The notes beneath the pieces were generated by a model. It worked only from the letters and a program-made list of their open reading frames with translations. It did no database searches and was not told where the DNA came from. This document shows positions 6,812-14,389 of a stretch of DNA of 64,000 nucleotides, piece after piece. Both the position numbers and the translations under genes were made by a program. The DNA comes from a virus. Positions within the stretch are counted from its first letter, which is position 1, and every line of letters begins with the position of its first letter. Location of the stretch: IMG/VR virus record IMGVR_UViG_3300008113_000029, positions 1-64,000 of that record. The stretch is one strand, 5' to 3'.

Positions 6812-7600
6812 TTAAGCAATTTTTTTGGTATCAACTCTAGGAATACCATATGTTTTAGCGTGTATTTCCTTACCAAGATTTTCAGCTTCTGCTGTTCTAC
6901 CCTGCTTAATTAACTCACGATATTTTTGAACTTCAGGATCCGCTGGTTTTGCCGCTGGTCTCGCTACAGGTGGAACAACTCTTTTCCTTTCGACTGGTTT
7001 TGCTGCTACAGGTTCCACTGTTCTTGATTTTTCTAGTGGTGTTTCAGGCATTGGATCAATAGGATCAAATGTTGCCTTTGCCTTTGGTTTGGGCATTGGA
7101 TCTATTGGATCAAATTTTACTCTTGTTTTTAAATAATTTTGGAATGGAGTTTCTTTAGATTGACGTGCTTTTAGTTCACCACTCACTCTTTCCCACTCTT
7201 TAGGATTTGCTGCCTTTGTTAATACATCTGCAGTTTTTGTAACAATTCCAGTTAAAAGTGCTCCACCAAGAACAGACTTAGGAGATACCTTTAAAGATGG
7301 TTTTGGACTGACCGTTGGTGAAACCTTTGGAGGAGTTCCAATTTGGAATGCTGCTGGTTTTGGAGCAGGTTGAGTAGATGCTCCTCTAAAAATATTAGTT
7401 AAATTTGTAGGTCCTGATGGTGGTTTGATAGGCATTTTATCAATACCAGTCATCATTCTATACATTTTAGAAGCTATTTGCATTCCCTTCATCCAATTCT
7501 CATTGATGGTTGACATCATGAAAAGAGATTCTTCATTTGTATTTCCTTCTTCTACAAGTCTATTAAACACAAAATCATATATGTCTTCTTTAATTTCCAT
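6812..7600 (-). CDS. proline-rich phage protein with shared helical domain, 262 aa
   Basis: Residues 2-38 (EIKEDIYDFVFNRLVEEG, then a MMSTINENWMKGM segment) align with the helical domain of the downstream 196-residue gene. The rest is Pro/Lys/Ala-rich and probably disordered, with the near-repeat KFDPIDPMPK and TFDPIDPMPE around residues 160-180. Function is unknown. The AATAAATA at 7621 gives it a late promoter, and with the 196-residue gene it forms a late unit downstream of gp46. Confidence 0.7.
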   Translation of the reverse strand: MEIKEDIYDFVFNRLVEEGNTNEESLFMMSTINENWMKGMQIASKMYRMMTGIDKMPIKPPSGPTNLTNIFRGASTQPAPKPAAFQIGTPPKVSPTVSPKPSLKVSPKSVLGGALLTGIVTKTADVLTKAANPKEWERVSGELKARQSKETPFQNYLKTRVKFDPIDPMPKPKAKATFDPIDPMPETPLEKSRTVEPVAAKPVERKRVVPPVARPAAKPADPEVQKYRELIKQGRTAEAENLGKEIHAKTYGIPRVDTKKIA

Positions 7601-7615
7601 CTTTCAAACTACTTT

Positions 7616-7759
7616 TTAGATATTTATTAAAAAAGAAGCGTCCCGTGAGAGACGCTTCTTGAGTGCTTGGCGACGTGCCTTTGCTTGTCGGAGTGCTTGC
7701 GGTTTCAGTTTTCGCTTCTGCTCCTTTTTAGAGTGATGCTTCCAGTTTGGGACTTGCAT
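7616..7759 (-). CDS. small basic protein, 47 aa, runs through terminator
   Basis: A 47-residue frame starting MQVPNWKHHSKKEQKRKLKP, very rich in Lys, Arg and Gln, consistent with nucleic-acid binding. Its ATG overlaps the gp46 stop (TAATG), implying translational coupling. Its C-terminal 14 codons overlap the gp46-operon terminator and the next late promoter, so a transcript ending at the terminator would lack the stop codon. Either the protein comes from read-through or this is a spurious frame. Function unknown. Confidence 0.5.
   Translation of the reverse strand: MQVPNWKHHSKKEQKRKLKPQALRQAKARRQALKKRLSRDASFLINI
7621..7628 (-). promoter_or_regulatory. late promoter octamer AATAAATA
   Basis: Minus strand AATAAATA directly after the T run of the terminator and 21 bases before the 262-residue gene. 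Confidence 0.6.
7629..7660 (-). terminator. terminator of the gp55-gp47-gp46 unit
   Basis: Minus strand AAGAAGCGTC-TCTCACGG-GACGCTTCTT (7633-7660), a ten-pair stem followed by a run of T. It lies inside the 3' end of the 47-residue frame. Confidence 0.85.
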
Positions 7760-9486
7760 TAGTCTTGTGTTGTTGAAGACATTTTACGGGAAAAACCTTT
7801 GACTTTCTCAAACCTTATGACACTTTCAAATTTGTCATGTAGGTCTGACTTATGGGAGATAACAAAAATATTAGCATCCTTAATCACATAGCGGATAATT
7901 TTAAGAAACTCATCAGTTCCAAAACCATCAAGAGAGGAATCAAATACCTCATCCATAATCAGCAGGTTTGTATTAGCGGAGTTTTTGACTCTCGCCACTT
8001 CTCTCCAAGTGAAAAGTAGGGATAGGTCGATTCTCATTTTCTCACCCTCGCTAAAAGAAGAATATGAAAAGTCTTCGTGAATGGGTGACTTTACTGTTTC
8101 GTTAAACTCTTCGTCAAGATGGAAGTTTATATAAAAATCCATCATCTGAAGGTAACGATTTACCTGCTGATTTATGAACGGAAGATACTTCTTAATGATC
8201 TTCGTTTTTACACCATCATCCTTAAGTAAGGAATAGGCAAAATCGTGATAGACGATTTCTTGTTTTCTATCTGAGAGGTCTTCGATTGTCTTTTGGAGAT
8301 TTGTTCTAAATTCTTCTAGCTTCTCATGTTCAGAATTTCGGTTTGCAAGGTTCTCGGTAATTGTTTGAATTTCATGCTCAAGATCTCTGATTTGTCTTTG
8401 GTTGAGACTAATCCGAGTATTGTTTTGAGAAATGCCATGCGTTAAATTTGTAATCTCCTGGGAAAGTGCGGTGAATTGACGCTCTCTCTCTTGTTCGAAC
8501 TTTATTGTTTGTTCAAGTTCTTCATAACCATCCTTAAGTTCCTTTGCCTTATTTTGAGCGTCTGTAATTCTATTTAACCGAAACTCTTCCTCAATACTTT
8601 GAGTACAGGTAGGGCAGACCGTATTTTCAGTAAAAAACTTATGCTCTTTGGTAATGGCAGATACCTTTTGAGAAATCTTTCCTTTGAGATTATTGAGCTT
8701 TACTAACTTATCTCCCGCTCCAATGACTTCCTCCTGTTCTTTTGCGAATGAATGAATCTTCTCTTCTATTACTCCATTCTCATCCATATAAATGCCAACT
8801 TCTTTATCAAGATTGGTAATCTTTTCTCTATTGGCGTTAATATTGGCATTTCCGCGATTTTCTAACTCTTCAATAAAGTCTCTTTGCATCTTCATCTTAT
8901 CTTTTAGAGTTTCTTTCTTCAACTCCAAAGATTTAACTTGCGTTTTCTTCTCTTTAATAGAATCTTTAAGGATATTATTCATCGCAGAGAAAATACGAAT
9001 ATCCAGAAGATCCTCAATAACCTCACGGCGATTAGAAGAAGTCAACTGCATAAAAGGTACAAAAGTACTACTACCCAAAATCACAATCTGAGTAAATGAC
9101 TTATAGTTTAGTTTGAGAATACTCTCTTCAAGGATACGCTGCATTGCGCGGTCATCTGCTTCACGATGAAGTGGAGTTCCATTAACCACAATATCAAACA
9201 CAGAAGGTTTGATACCACGACGTACAAGATACTGACGACTATTAATACTAAACTCAATCTCAACCACACACTCGCGTTCATTGGTAGTATTCACCAACTG
9301 TGGTTTATTGATTTTACGATATGGTTTATTAAACAGTGCAAAAGTAAGTGCGTCCAAAATTGTGGACTTACCTGCACCATTTGTTCCAACAACAAGGTTA
9401 GTCCTATGTTGATTTAGTTCTACTTCCGTAAACTGATTACCTGTAGAAAGGAAATTACGCCAACGGATCTTTTGAAAGGTTATCAT
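7759..9486 (-). CDS. 46: gp46 recombination nuclease ATPase subunit (Rad50-like)
   Basis: 575-residue SMC/Rad50 family ATPase (T4 gp46 is 560). Walker A is VVGTNGAGKST (32-42), a Q-loop region follows near FTQIVILGSS (131-140), long coiled coils span about 170-440, the zinc-hook is CPTC (291-294), the ABC signature is SFSEGEKMR (477-485) and Walker B is LLIMDEVFD (508-516). With gp47 it resects DNA ends for recombination-dependent replication and host DNA degradation. The start overlaps the DUF3110-like gene by 32 bases; the MITFQKIRWRNF start is the conserved one. Confidence 0.96.
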   Translation of the reverse strand: MITFQKIRWRNFLSTGNQFTEVELNQHRTNLVVGTNGAGKSTILDALTFALFNKPYRKINKPQLVNTTNERECVVEIEFSINSRQYLVRRGIKPSVFDIVVNGTPLHREADDRAMQRILEESILKLNYKSFTQIVILGSSTFVPFMQLTSSNRREVIEDLLDIRIFSAMNNILKDSIKEKKTQVKSLELKKETLKDKMKMQRDFIEELENRGNANINANREKITNLDKEVGIYMDENGVIEEKIHSFAKEQEEVIGAGDKLVKLNNLKGKISQKVSAITKEHKFFTENTVCPTCTQSIEEEFRLNRITDAQNKAKELKDGYEELEQTIKFEQERERQFTALSQEITNLTHGISQNNTRISLNQRQIRDLEHEIQTITENLANRNSEHEKLEEFRTNLQKTIEDLSDRKQEIVYHDFAYSLLKDDGVKTKIIKKYLPFINQQVNRYLQMMDFYINFHLDEEFNETVKSPIHEDFSYSSFSEGEKMRIDLSLLFTWREVARVKNSANTNLLIMDEVFDSSLDGFGTDEFLKIIRYVIKDANIFVISHKSDLHDKFESVIRFEKVKGFSRKMSSTTQD

Positions 9487-9745
9487 TCAATTTCGGGGGA
9501 ATAACGATGTCGTTTGGTGTTATCACAGCATATCGATAATTATACATCCTGCACGTCCTAATAGCAAGTGCTCCATCAACTTCTACTACATCCATCTCAA
9601 TATCTTCTTCATCTTCCTCAAGCATCATCGCATAGCGATTAGCATCATCTTCCTCTTCGAACAGAAACAAAACTTTATTTCCTTTTTTATCTTGAACGGC
9701 ATATGCACCGTCGTCTTTTCTGTCTCTAAGAGTGAGAAGAAACAT
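9455..9745 (-). CDS. DUF3110-like protein, 96 aa
   Basis: Small acidic protein with the segment VLFLFEEEDDANRYAMMLEE (about residues 26-45), which resembles the FEDEDDATRYALLLEA core of the cyanobacterial DUF3110 family. The family has no firmly known function. It sits between gp47 (one-base overlap at 9745) and gp46 (32-base overlap), so it is translated with both nuclease subunits. A cyanobacterial family inside the Mre11/Rad50 operon is notable. The DUF3110 link is from motif memory and needs a profile search. Confidence 0.8.
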   Translation of the reverse strand: MFLLTLRDRKDDGAYAVQDKKGNKVLFLFEEEDDANRYAMMLEEDEEDIEMDVVEVDGALAIRTCRMYNYRYAVITPNDIVIPPKLNDNLSKDPLA

Positions 9746-10785
9746 TACTCAACCTCGCACGCTTGTGAATATATCTTCTGCAGAATACCTTTGACGATAG
9801 ACTTATCACATTCCATTTCTGCTTCATCAATATATCTATTCAAGATAGAAATTGTGTTTTCACTTTCTTCTACTTCAAAGTCTTCACTTTCATGTATCTC
9901 AAAGTTTTCAACAATCTTGAGTTCTTGAATACCAGCGGAATAGAGTTTATCAATAAACTTTTCAAAGTCTTTTGGTTTACTCTTCTTCTTGACGATTACC
10001 TTAACGATCTTACCTTGATACTCACGGGCATCAAAGAGTTTATAGTTGGTATCATCGAAATAGATGTTATGAAAGATGCGATAGGGATTATTGACTGGGG
10101 TATGCTCTAAGGTCTCAGTATCAAAGATATGGAACCCACGAGTATCATTCACATCATTCCAATACATCTCATAAGGATTACCTAAGTAGAAGATTTTCCC
10201 GTTGTCCGATCGAGTGTGATAATGTCCCGAGAAGACAGTGGTGAACTTCTCAAATAGTTCGCACTCCATACCATCTTCCATGACGTGCCCACGATGAGCT
10301 CTGAATCCGTTGAGCTCAAGGTGCCCCATCGCACAGTTGCTACGTGAAGCTTTAACAGATTTGATAGTGTTTTCAAGATTTTCATTATTGATCCAAGGAA
10401 TAAAAAGTACGTTTAAGTTATCTAGTTTTACCTCTGTTACTTCTGGATAGACAATAACATTATTATATTGACTGAGAAGAAGACCAACCGAGTTAACTGA
10501 ATTGGTATTTTTATAGTAGGCAGTATGGTTACCAACGATAGTGTGGACAGTTATTCCCATCTTCTGAAGACGGTCATAATAGTTTTCCTTTGCCCACTCC
10601 AATGCCCACAAGTCAATAGACCTTCGGTTATCAAAGGTATCTCCCATATCTACAACAACTTTAATGTTGTGCTCCTCAAGATATGGGAAGAAGATATCGT
10701 CGTAAAATCTTTTAAAATGGTCGTGAAGGAATTTTGAAGATTTACGAGCACCGAAATGCTGGTCGCTTATAATTGCTATCTTCAT
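9745..10785 (-). CDS. 47: gp47 recombination nuclease subunit (Mre11-like)
   Basis: 346-residue calcineurin-like phosphoesterase (T4 gp47 is 339). The metal-binding motifs are in order: ISDQHFG (6-12), VDMGDTFDNR (45-54), IVGNHTAYY (83-91), a GHLELNG motif, and FSGHYHTR. It is the nuclease of the gp46/47 complex that processes DNA ends. Its start overlaps the end of gp55 by 4 bases and its end overlaps the DUF3110-like gene by one base, so gp55, gp47 and gp46 form one operon from the promoter at 11333-11360. Confidence 0.96.
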   Translation of the reverse strand: MKIAIISDQHFGARKSSKFLHDHFKRFYDDIFFPYLEEHNIKVVVDMGDTFDNRRSIDLWALEWAKENYYDRLQKMGITVHTIVGNHTAYYKNTNSVNSVGLLLSQYNNVIVYPEVTEVKLDNLNVLFIPWINNENLENTIKSVKASRSNCAMGHLELNGFRAHRGHVMEDGMECELFEKFTTVFSGHYHTRSDNGKIFYLGNPYEMYWNDVNDTRGFHIFDTETLEHTPVNNPYRIFHNIYFDDTNYKLFDAREYQGKIVKVIVKKKSKPKDFEKFIDKLYSAGIQELKIVENFEIHESEDFEVEESENTISILNRYIDEAEMECDKSIVKGILQKIYSQACEVE

Positions 10786-11297
10786 CGGTTCTTGTAAGTG
10801 ATAGCGTCTTTGATACTATTATAGTCGGAACTATGCCCAGAAAGCAAGCTATCGTCAACCATCATAACCTCATCAAAACCAGTGCGTTCAATAATCTTGG
10901 TCTTGATTTCCAGTTGCTTCTTCTCCTTCTGAATGCGTCTCAGGAATGCATAGTGAATGATTTGAGTGAAGTAAGCAAATGGGTTCTTAGACTTATCTGG
11001 GTCAAAGTTGTGAATATATTGAACACAATTCTCAATTCCGTCAGAAATCATATCGTCCCTGAACATATAGTTCACAAAGTTTGGCTTATAAGACAAATGA
11101 GTTGCAATCTTCAAGAAGCATTCACCAAGATAGTTTGGAATAGGTGGTTTGCCTTCCCATCTTTTTGCTCTATCTTCCCTGGTGGGTTCTCTACCGTTGA
11201 TCTCAGTAAAACTCTTTTCTACCTTCGAACGATAAACAATCAGTGCCTCAAGCAACTCCTTGTTGTTAACGTAGTGTTCTGATTTCTTTTTAGACAT
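10782..11297 (-). CDS. 55: gp55 late-transcription sigma factor
   Basis: 171-residue T4 gp55 homologue (T4 is 185). The conserved sigma region 2 is seen in FRDDMISDGIENCVQYIHNF and KNPFAYFTQIIHYAFLRRI, which include the core-binding and -10-recognition helices. gp55 directs RNA polymerase to the TATAAATA-type late promoters found throughout this window. The gene has the best sigma70 promoter in the window, as expected for a gene that must be made before late transcription. It overlaps gp47 by 4 bases. Confidence 0.95.
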   Translation of the reverse strand: MSKKKSEHYVNNKELLEALIVYRSKVEKSFTEINGREPTREDRAKRWEGKPPIPNYLGECFLKIATHLSYKPNFVNYMFRDDMISDGIENCVQYIHNFDPDKSKNPFAYFTQIIHYAFLRRIQKEKKQLEIKTKIIERTGFDEVMMVDDSLLSGHSSDYNSIKDAITYKNR

Positions 11298-11332
11298 AAC
11301 ATTGGTTTTGTAGATAACTTTTTGTTATGTTA

Positions 11333-11360
11333 ATTATACCACACTTTAAGGACTTGACAA
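11333..11360 (-). promoter_or_regulatory. sigma70 promoter for the gp55-gp47-gp46 operon
   Basis: Minus strand TTGTCA (11355-11360), 16-base spacer, then TATAAT (11333-11338), 35 bases ahead of the gp55 ATG. Five of six bases match the -35 consensus and six of six match the -10. The rest of the 112-base gap upstream of gp55 holds no gene. Confidence 0.75.
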
Positions 11361-11409
11361 AGTATCAAAATGTGTGTAGACTACCTTTGTCCCGGTTGAA
11401 GAGAGAGCT

Positions 11410-11838
11410 TTAGCTATCTTTAAGATCTTTATTACTATTATAGATTCTTTCCAAAGTTTTTCTAGCATCTTCTACTGAAGATACATATCCCATATTCTTT
11501 GTTACTTCAGCTTTACCTGCAGAAGAGTTTTGTGGTAGAGATTCATAGTCATCATCATCTTCTTCAAGATATCTATTGTAAAAATCGATAATATTCTCAT
11601 CATTAACCTCAGTCATAGTAATAATCTTATCAAGTTTTAAAACAAAGAAATCATCACCTGGTATTTGCATCCATGGTTTTATTTTTAAACCATAAGCACT
11701 ACCAGAAGATATTACTTTCATTATTACTGGATTTTGAAGAATAAGTACAGGATCTCCATCATTCTCATCAATACAGACAAGAGCAAAGATTTCTTCACCA
11801 GTAATTAATTTAATAGAACTATAGAATTCTTCTCCCAT
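11410..11838 (-). CDS. Sm-fold-like phage protein, 142 aa
   Basis: The N-terminal half reads YSSIKLITGEEIFALVCID and then a LQNPVIMKV strand, a pattern of a small beta-barrel (Sm/LSm-like) common in marine phage proteins, in which a short strand is followed by TGEE and then an NP turn. The C-terminal half is acidic (YLEEDDDDYES) and helical. The start overlaps the UvsW stop by one base (TAATG), so the two are coupled. No function is known; the Sm-like reading is inference. Confidence 0.75.
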   Translation of the reverse strand: MGEEFYSSIKLITGEEIFALVCIDENDGDPVLILQNPVIMKVISSGSAYGLKIKPWMQIPGDDFFVLKLDKIITMTEVNDENIIDFYNRYLEEDDDDYESLPQNSSAGKAEVTKNMGYVSSVEDARKTLERIYNSNKDLKDS

Positions 11839-13301
11839 TAGTTTTTAAGCGGAATGTTTACAATATCATAGTTAAAGTTTTCTTCGTTATAAACTTTAAT
11901 TCTTTCGATTAAATGATTAAGGGTATAATTTCTCCTAGACTTGTAGGAAATGTCGTCAGCAATATCATATAAAGTTGCCTTTGTTTTATTATTGCCTTTT
12001 CTGAGGACTCTTCCAATACTTTGGAGATTTCTGATTCTGGATTTTGAAGGAGAAGCAAAAATAACATTGTGGAGATTTTTAATGTTAATACCAGTAGAGA
12101 ATGTTCCGTATGAAGCAACAATGATTGCGTTGTTTTCTCTTTCTGTAATCTCTCTAACCTTCTCTCTATCTTCAGTAGCTACTCCACCATGCACAAAGAA
12201 GACATGACGATTATCTGCCTTTGAGTTATTTATCATTTCATATAATGGTTGACCATGACCTTCTACTCTTGAAAAAAGAATTAGAGTATTGCCTTTAAGA
12301 TCAAGAGCAAGGTTACGAATAAACTTATTACGTCTTTCGTGATTAATAATATATTGAACTTCTTCCTCAAAGTTTTCAAACTTATGTGGTGAGTGTTTCA
12401 ATAGAAGCACGTTGATGTCCAACTTAGCAACATGTCCCTTTTGCATCAGTTCTTCTGTTCTGATGATTTTATATGAAGGACCGAATAGACCCTCCAATAC
12501 CCACTTATGAGTTTGAGTTCCATCAAGAGTCCCTGTAAAACCAAATCTGTATTTTGCATCTGAAAGTTTAGACATTATAGATATTAGAGACTTAGATTTG
12601 AACTGGTGTGCCTCATCTCCAACAACCACATTAAATCTTGAAAAGTATTGACGGGGAAGTTTGTAGATAGACTGCCAGGTGGTGATTATCACCTGAGAAT
12701 CTGTCTCTCTTTCTTTCCCCGCATAGATCTTGTGGCAAAATGAACCGACATCCCATCCATAGTCTTCAAAATCTTTATACATCTGTTCTACTAGGGAAGT
12801 CGTCGGAACGACTATCAGAGTATTTTGTCCTTTCTCAACGTAATATCTCACAATCGAGTATATCATCAGGGACTTTCCAGAAGCAGTTGGAGATATCAGC
12901 AGCTTTCTATTATGTCTTAAAGCGTCGTATACTCCCTCTACTTGATATTCACGGGGAGCGTACTTGCAGATAGAATTCATGTAATCTTTTACACCTTCCT
13001 TTGAGATGAAGTCATTTACTTCAAAAGGTGTACCATAAAACTTATTATTTACAAATTCAAAACTGTAATCATGAGTCTCACAAAATCTTGTGATTTTATC
13101 CAACAGACCTACATAAATTTCTCCAGTCTGCGTATTAAATAGACGAATTTTTCCATCCCAGTATTTGTTACGATACTGAGGCATAAACTTTGCGCCTGGT
13201 ACATCAAAGGTAAACTGGTCTGCTAATTCATAGTAGACGTGTGGATCTGCTTTTACCTGAAGATATACTTCGTTCTTTTTTAAAATAACCAAATGAGACA
13301 T
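11838..13301 (-). CDS. uvsW: UvsW recombination helicase
   Basis: 487-residue superfamily 2 helicase. Motif I is SPTASGKS (137-144), motif II is GDEAH (228-232), motif III is FGFTGT, and motif VI is QSIGRVLRKG. The N-terminal about 100 residues are the UvsW accessory domain. UvsW drives branch migration and R-loop unwinding and helps switch T4 from origin- to recombination-dependent replication. It has a late-type promoter, consistent with late expression of uvsW in T4. UvsY lies just upstream. Confidence 0.95.
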   Translation of the reverse strand: MSHLVILKKNEVYLQVKADPHVYYELADQFTFDVPGAKFMPQYRNKYWDGKIRLFNTQTGEIYVGLLDKITRFCETHDYSFEFVNNKFYGTPFEVNDFISKEGVKDYMNSICKYAPREYQVEGVYDALRHNRKLLISPTASGKSLMIYSIVRYYVEKGQNTLIVVPTTSLVEQMYKDFEDYGWDVGSFCHKIYAGKERETDSQVIITTWQSIYKLPRQYFSRFNVVVGDEAHQFKSKSLISIMSKLSDAKYRFGFTGTLDGTQTHKWVLEGLFGPSYKIIRTEELMQKGHVAKLDINVLLLKHSPHKFENFEEEVQYIINHERRNKFIRNLALDLKGNTLILFSRVEGHGQPLYEMINNSKADNRHVFFVHGGVATEDREKVREITERENNAIIVASYGTFSTGINIKNLHNVIFASPSKSRIRNLQSIGRVLRKGNNKTKATLYDIADDISYKSRRNYTLNHLIERIKVYNEENFNYDIVNIPLKN

Positions 13302-13302
13302 A

Positions 13303-13325
13303 ACCCATAAGTTTCACCTATGGGT
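13303..13325 (-). other. leader hairpin between late promoter and uvsW
   Basis: Minus strand ACCCATA (13325-13319), a nine-base loop and TATGGGT (13309-13303) form a seven-pair stem ending one base before the uvsW ATG. No Shine-Dalgarno is visible. The AATAAATA promoter abuts the 5' arm, so a start about six bases downstream would remove most of that arm from the late transcript, while read-through RNA would keep it. Confidence 0.5.
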
Positions 13326-13332
13326 ATTTATT
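13325..13332 (-). promoter_or_regulatory. late promoter octamer AATAAATA
   Basis: Minus strand AATAAATA between uvsY and uvsW, 24 bases ahead of the uvsW ATG. Confidence 0.6.
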
Positions 13333-13335
13333 GTC

Positions 13336-13767
13336 TCAGTTAAAACCTGCTTGGAAGCGATGCCACTCTATGGCGTTTTTGATTTGAAAAGTTCTATTAG
13401 AAATCGTCTTGATAATGTCCTCAAGAAACTTCAACATTACATCATAGTATCGAATCTTGATATCAATCTTAGTTAACTTCTCATCTGCCTCTAGATGCCT
13501 CTGTAAGGCGTCTTTGTCTCTAACTTTATATGGGAAAGGTTCTTCCTCATAAACCTCCACTGGTGCCTTTCCAGTGTAATAATTATAGCGTTCTAATTTT
13601 ACTTTACTGTAAGTCTCTTTTGCTTTTTCACGTAGCAAAGTAATGGTATTATAAACCGTGTAATACTTTGCATGTAGTTGTGGAATTTTTATTGATTCAT
13701 CGTGTAGATTATCAGGATCGATTTGGGAATCTCTTTCCCACATCTCCTGAATTTGTTCAAGGTTCAT
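13336..13767 (-). CDS. uvsY: UvsY recombination mediator
   Basis: 143-residue homologue of T4 UvsY (137). Shared features include the central LERYNYYTGKAPVEVY segment (T4 has LDYYSGRGDG at the same place), LEADEKLTKIDIKIRYYDVM, and the C-terminal helix with IKNAIEWHRFQAG (T4 ends IKHIQDMRAFEAG). UvsY loads the UvsX recombinase onto gp32-coated single-stranded DNA. The start overlaps the end of gp3 by 4 bases. Confidence 0.92.
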   Translation of the reverse strand: MNLEQIQEMWERDSQIDPDNLHDESIKIPQLHAKYYTVYNTITLLREKAKETYSKVKLERYNYYTGKAPVEVYEEEPFPYKVRDKDALQRHLEADEKLTKIDIKIRYYDVMLKFLEDIIKTISNRTFQIKNAIEWHRFQAGFN

Positions 13768-14318
13768 AAGCGAGTTCTGCCGTCAGAATCAACGATAATG
13801 TATACAGTATACTTGAATGTTGCCTCTGCTGTAAAGTATTGGATATCTGTAGCGGAGGTATCAAATTCTAAAGAAGTTAAGGAAACAGGAAACAAGTCTC
13901 TAAACTTGACTATGCTGTTTACTCTGTAGTTGCTGTTTAGAATAGATAGACTTCCATCACTAAACTGTTCCTGCAATTGATCTTTTTGACCATCAATATC
14001 AGTGGTAAGATCGATAAAGTCTTGTGGAGTTTCTGGGAAACCAAGTCCAGTTAACCAGTTATGAACCGCCATATAATTGGTCATATCTTCATCAACCAAG
14101 AACTTGAGGGTTAGATCTCCATAAGTTAATTTTTCACCAGGAATATCAATATCTTTAAGATATGATGATTGTGATGCTAACTGTAGATTTATCTCTGGTA
14201 GTCTAGCACTGGTGCAGAAAAAATCAACCTTTGGATGCTTAGATAAACTAAACTGAAACCCAGTAGGAGAAAGAAAATTTCTGTTTTGTATTTGGTTTCT
14301 AAAAGGTGAAACGGACAT
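13764..14318 (-). CDS. 3: gp3-like tail completion protein (tail-tube fold)
   Basis: 184 residues (T4 gp3 is about 176). The pattern of the tail-tube fold shared by gp19, gp3 and gp54 is visible: FLSPTGFQFSLSKHPKVDFF, LPEINLQLASQSSYLKDIDI and GEKLTYGDLTLKFLVDED, followed by NYMAVHNWLTGLGFPE. In cyanomyoviruses gp3 lies between gp23 and uvsY, as here. It caps the tube end in T4. The choice of gp3 over another tube-fold paralogue rests on that position. It has its own late promoter after the gp23 terminator. Confidence 0.8.
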   Translation of the reverse strand: MSVSPFRNQIQNRNFLSPTGFQFSLSKHPKVDFFCTSARLPEINLQLASQSSYLKDIDIPGEKLTYGDLTLKFLVDEDMTNYMAVHNWLTGLGFPETPQDFIDLTTDIDGQKDQLQEQFSDGSLSILNSNYRVNSIVKFRDLFPVSLTSLEFDTSATDIQYFTAEATFKYTVYIIVDSDGRTRL

Positions 14319-14333
14319 TATCAGTTTTATTTG

Positions 14334-14341
14334 TATTTAGA
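14334..14341 (-). promoter_or_regulatory. late promoter octamer TCTAAATA
   Basis: Minus strand TCTAAATA directly after the gp23 terminator T run, 16 bases before the gp3-like ATG. Confidence 0.6.
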
Positions 14342-14342
14342 T

Positions 14343-14367
14343 AAAAAAAGGGGGTCCGAAGACCCCC
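14343..14367 (-). terminator. strong terminator after the major capsid gene
   Basis: Minus strand GGGGGTC-TTCG-GACCCCC (14350-14367) followed by seven T; a seven-pair GC stem with a UUCG tetraloop. It ends the gp23 transcript 22 bases after the stop codon. Confidence 0.93.
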
Positions 14368-14389
14368 CTGATAGATATGTGAATCGAGA

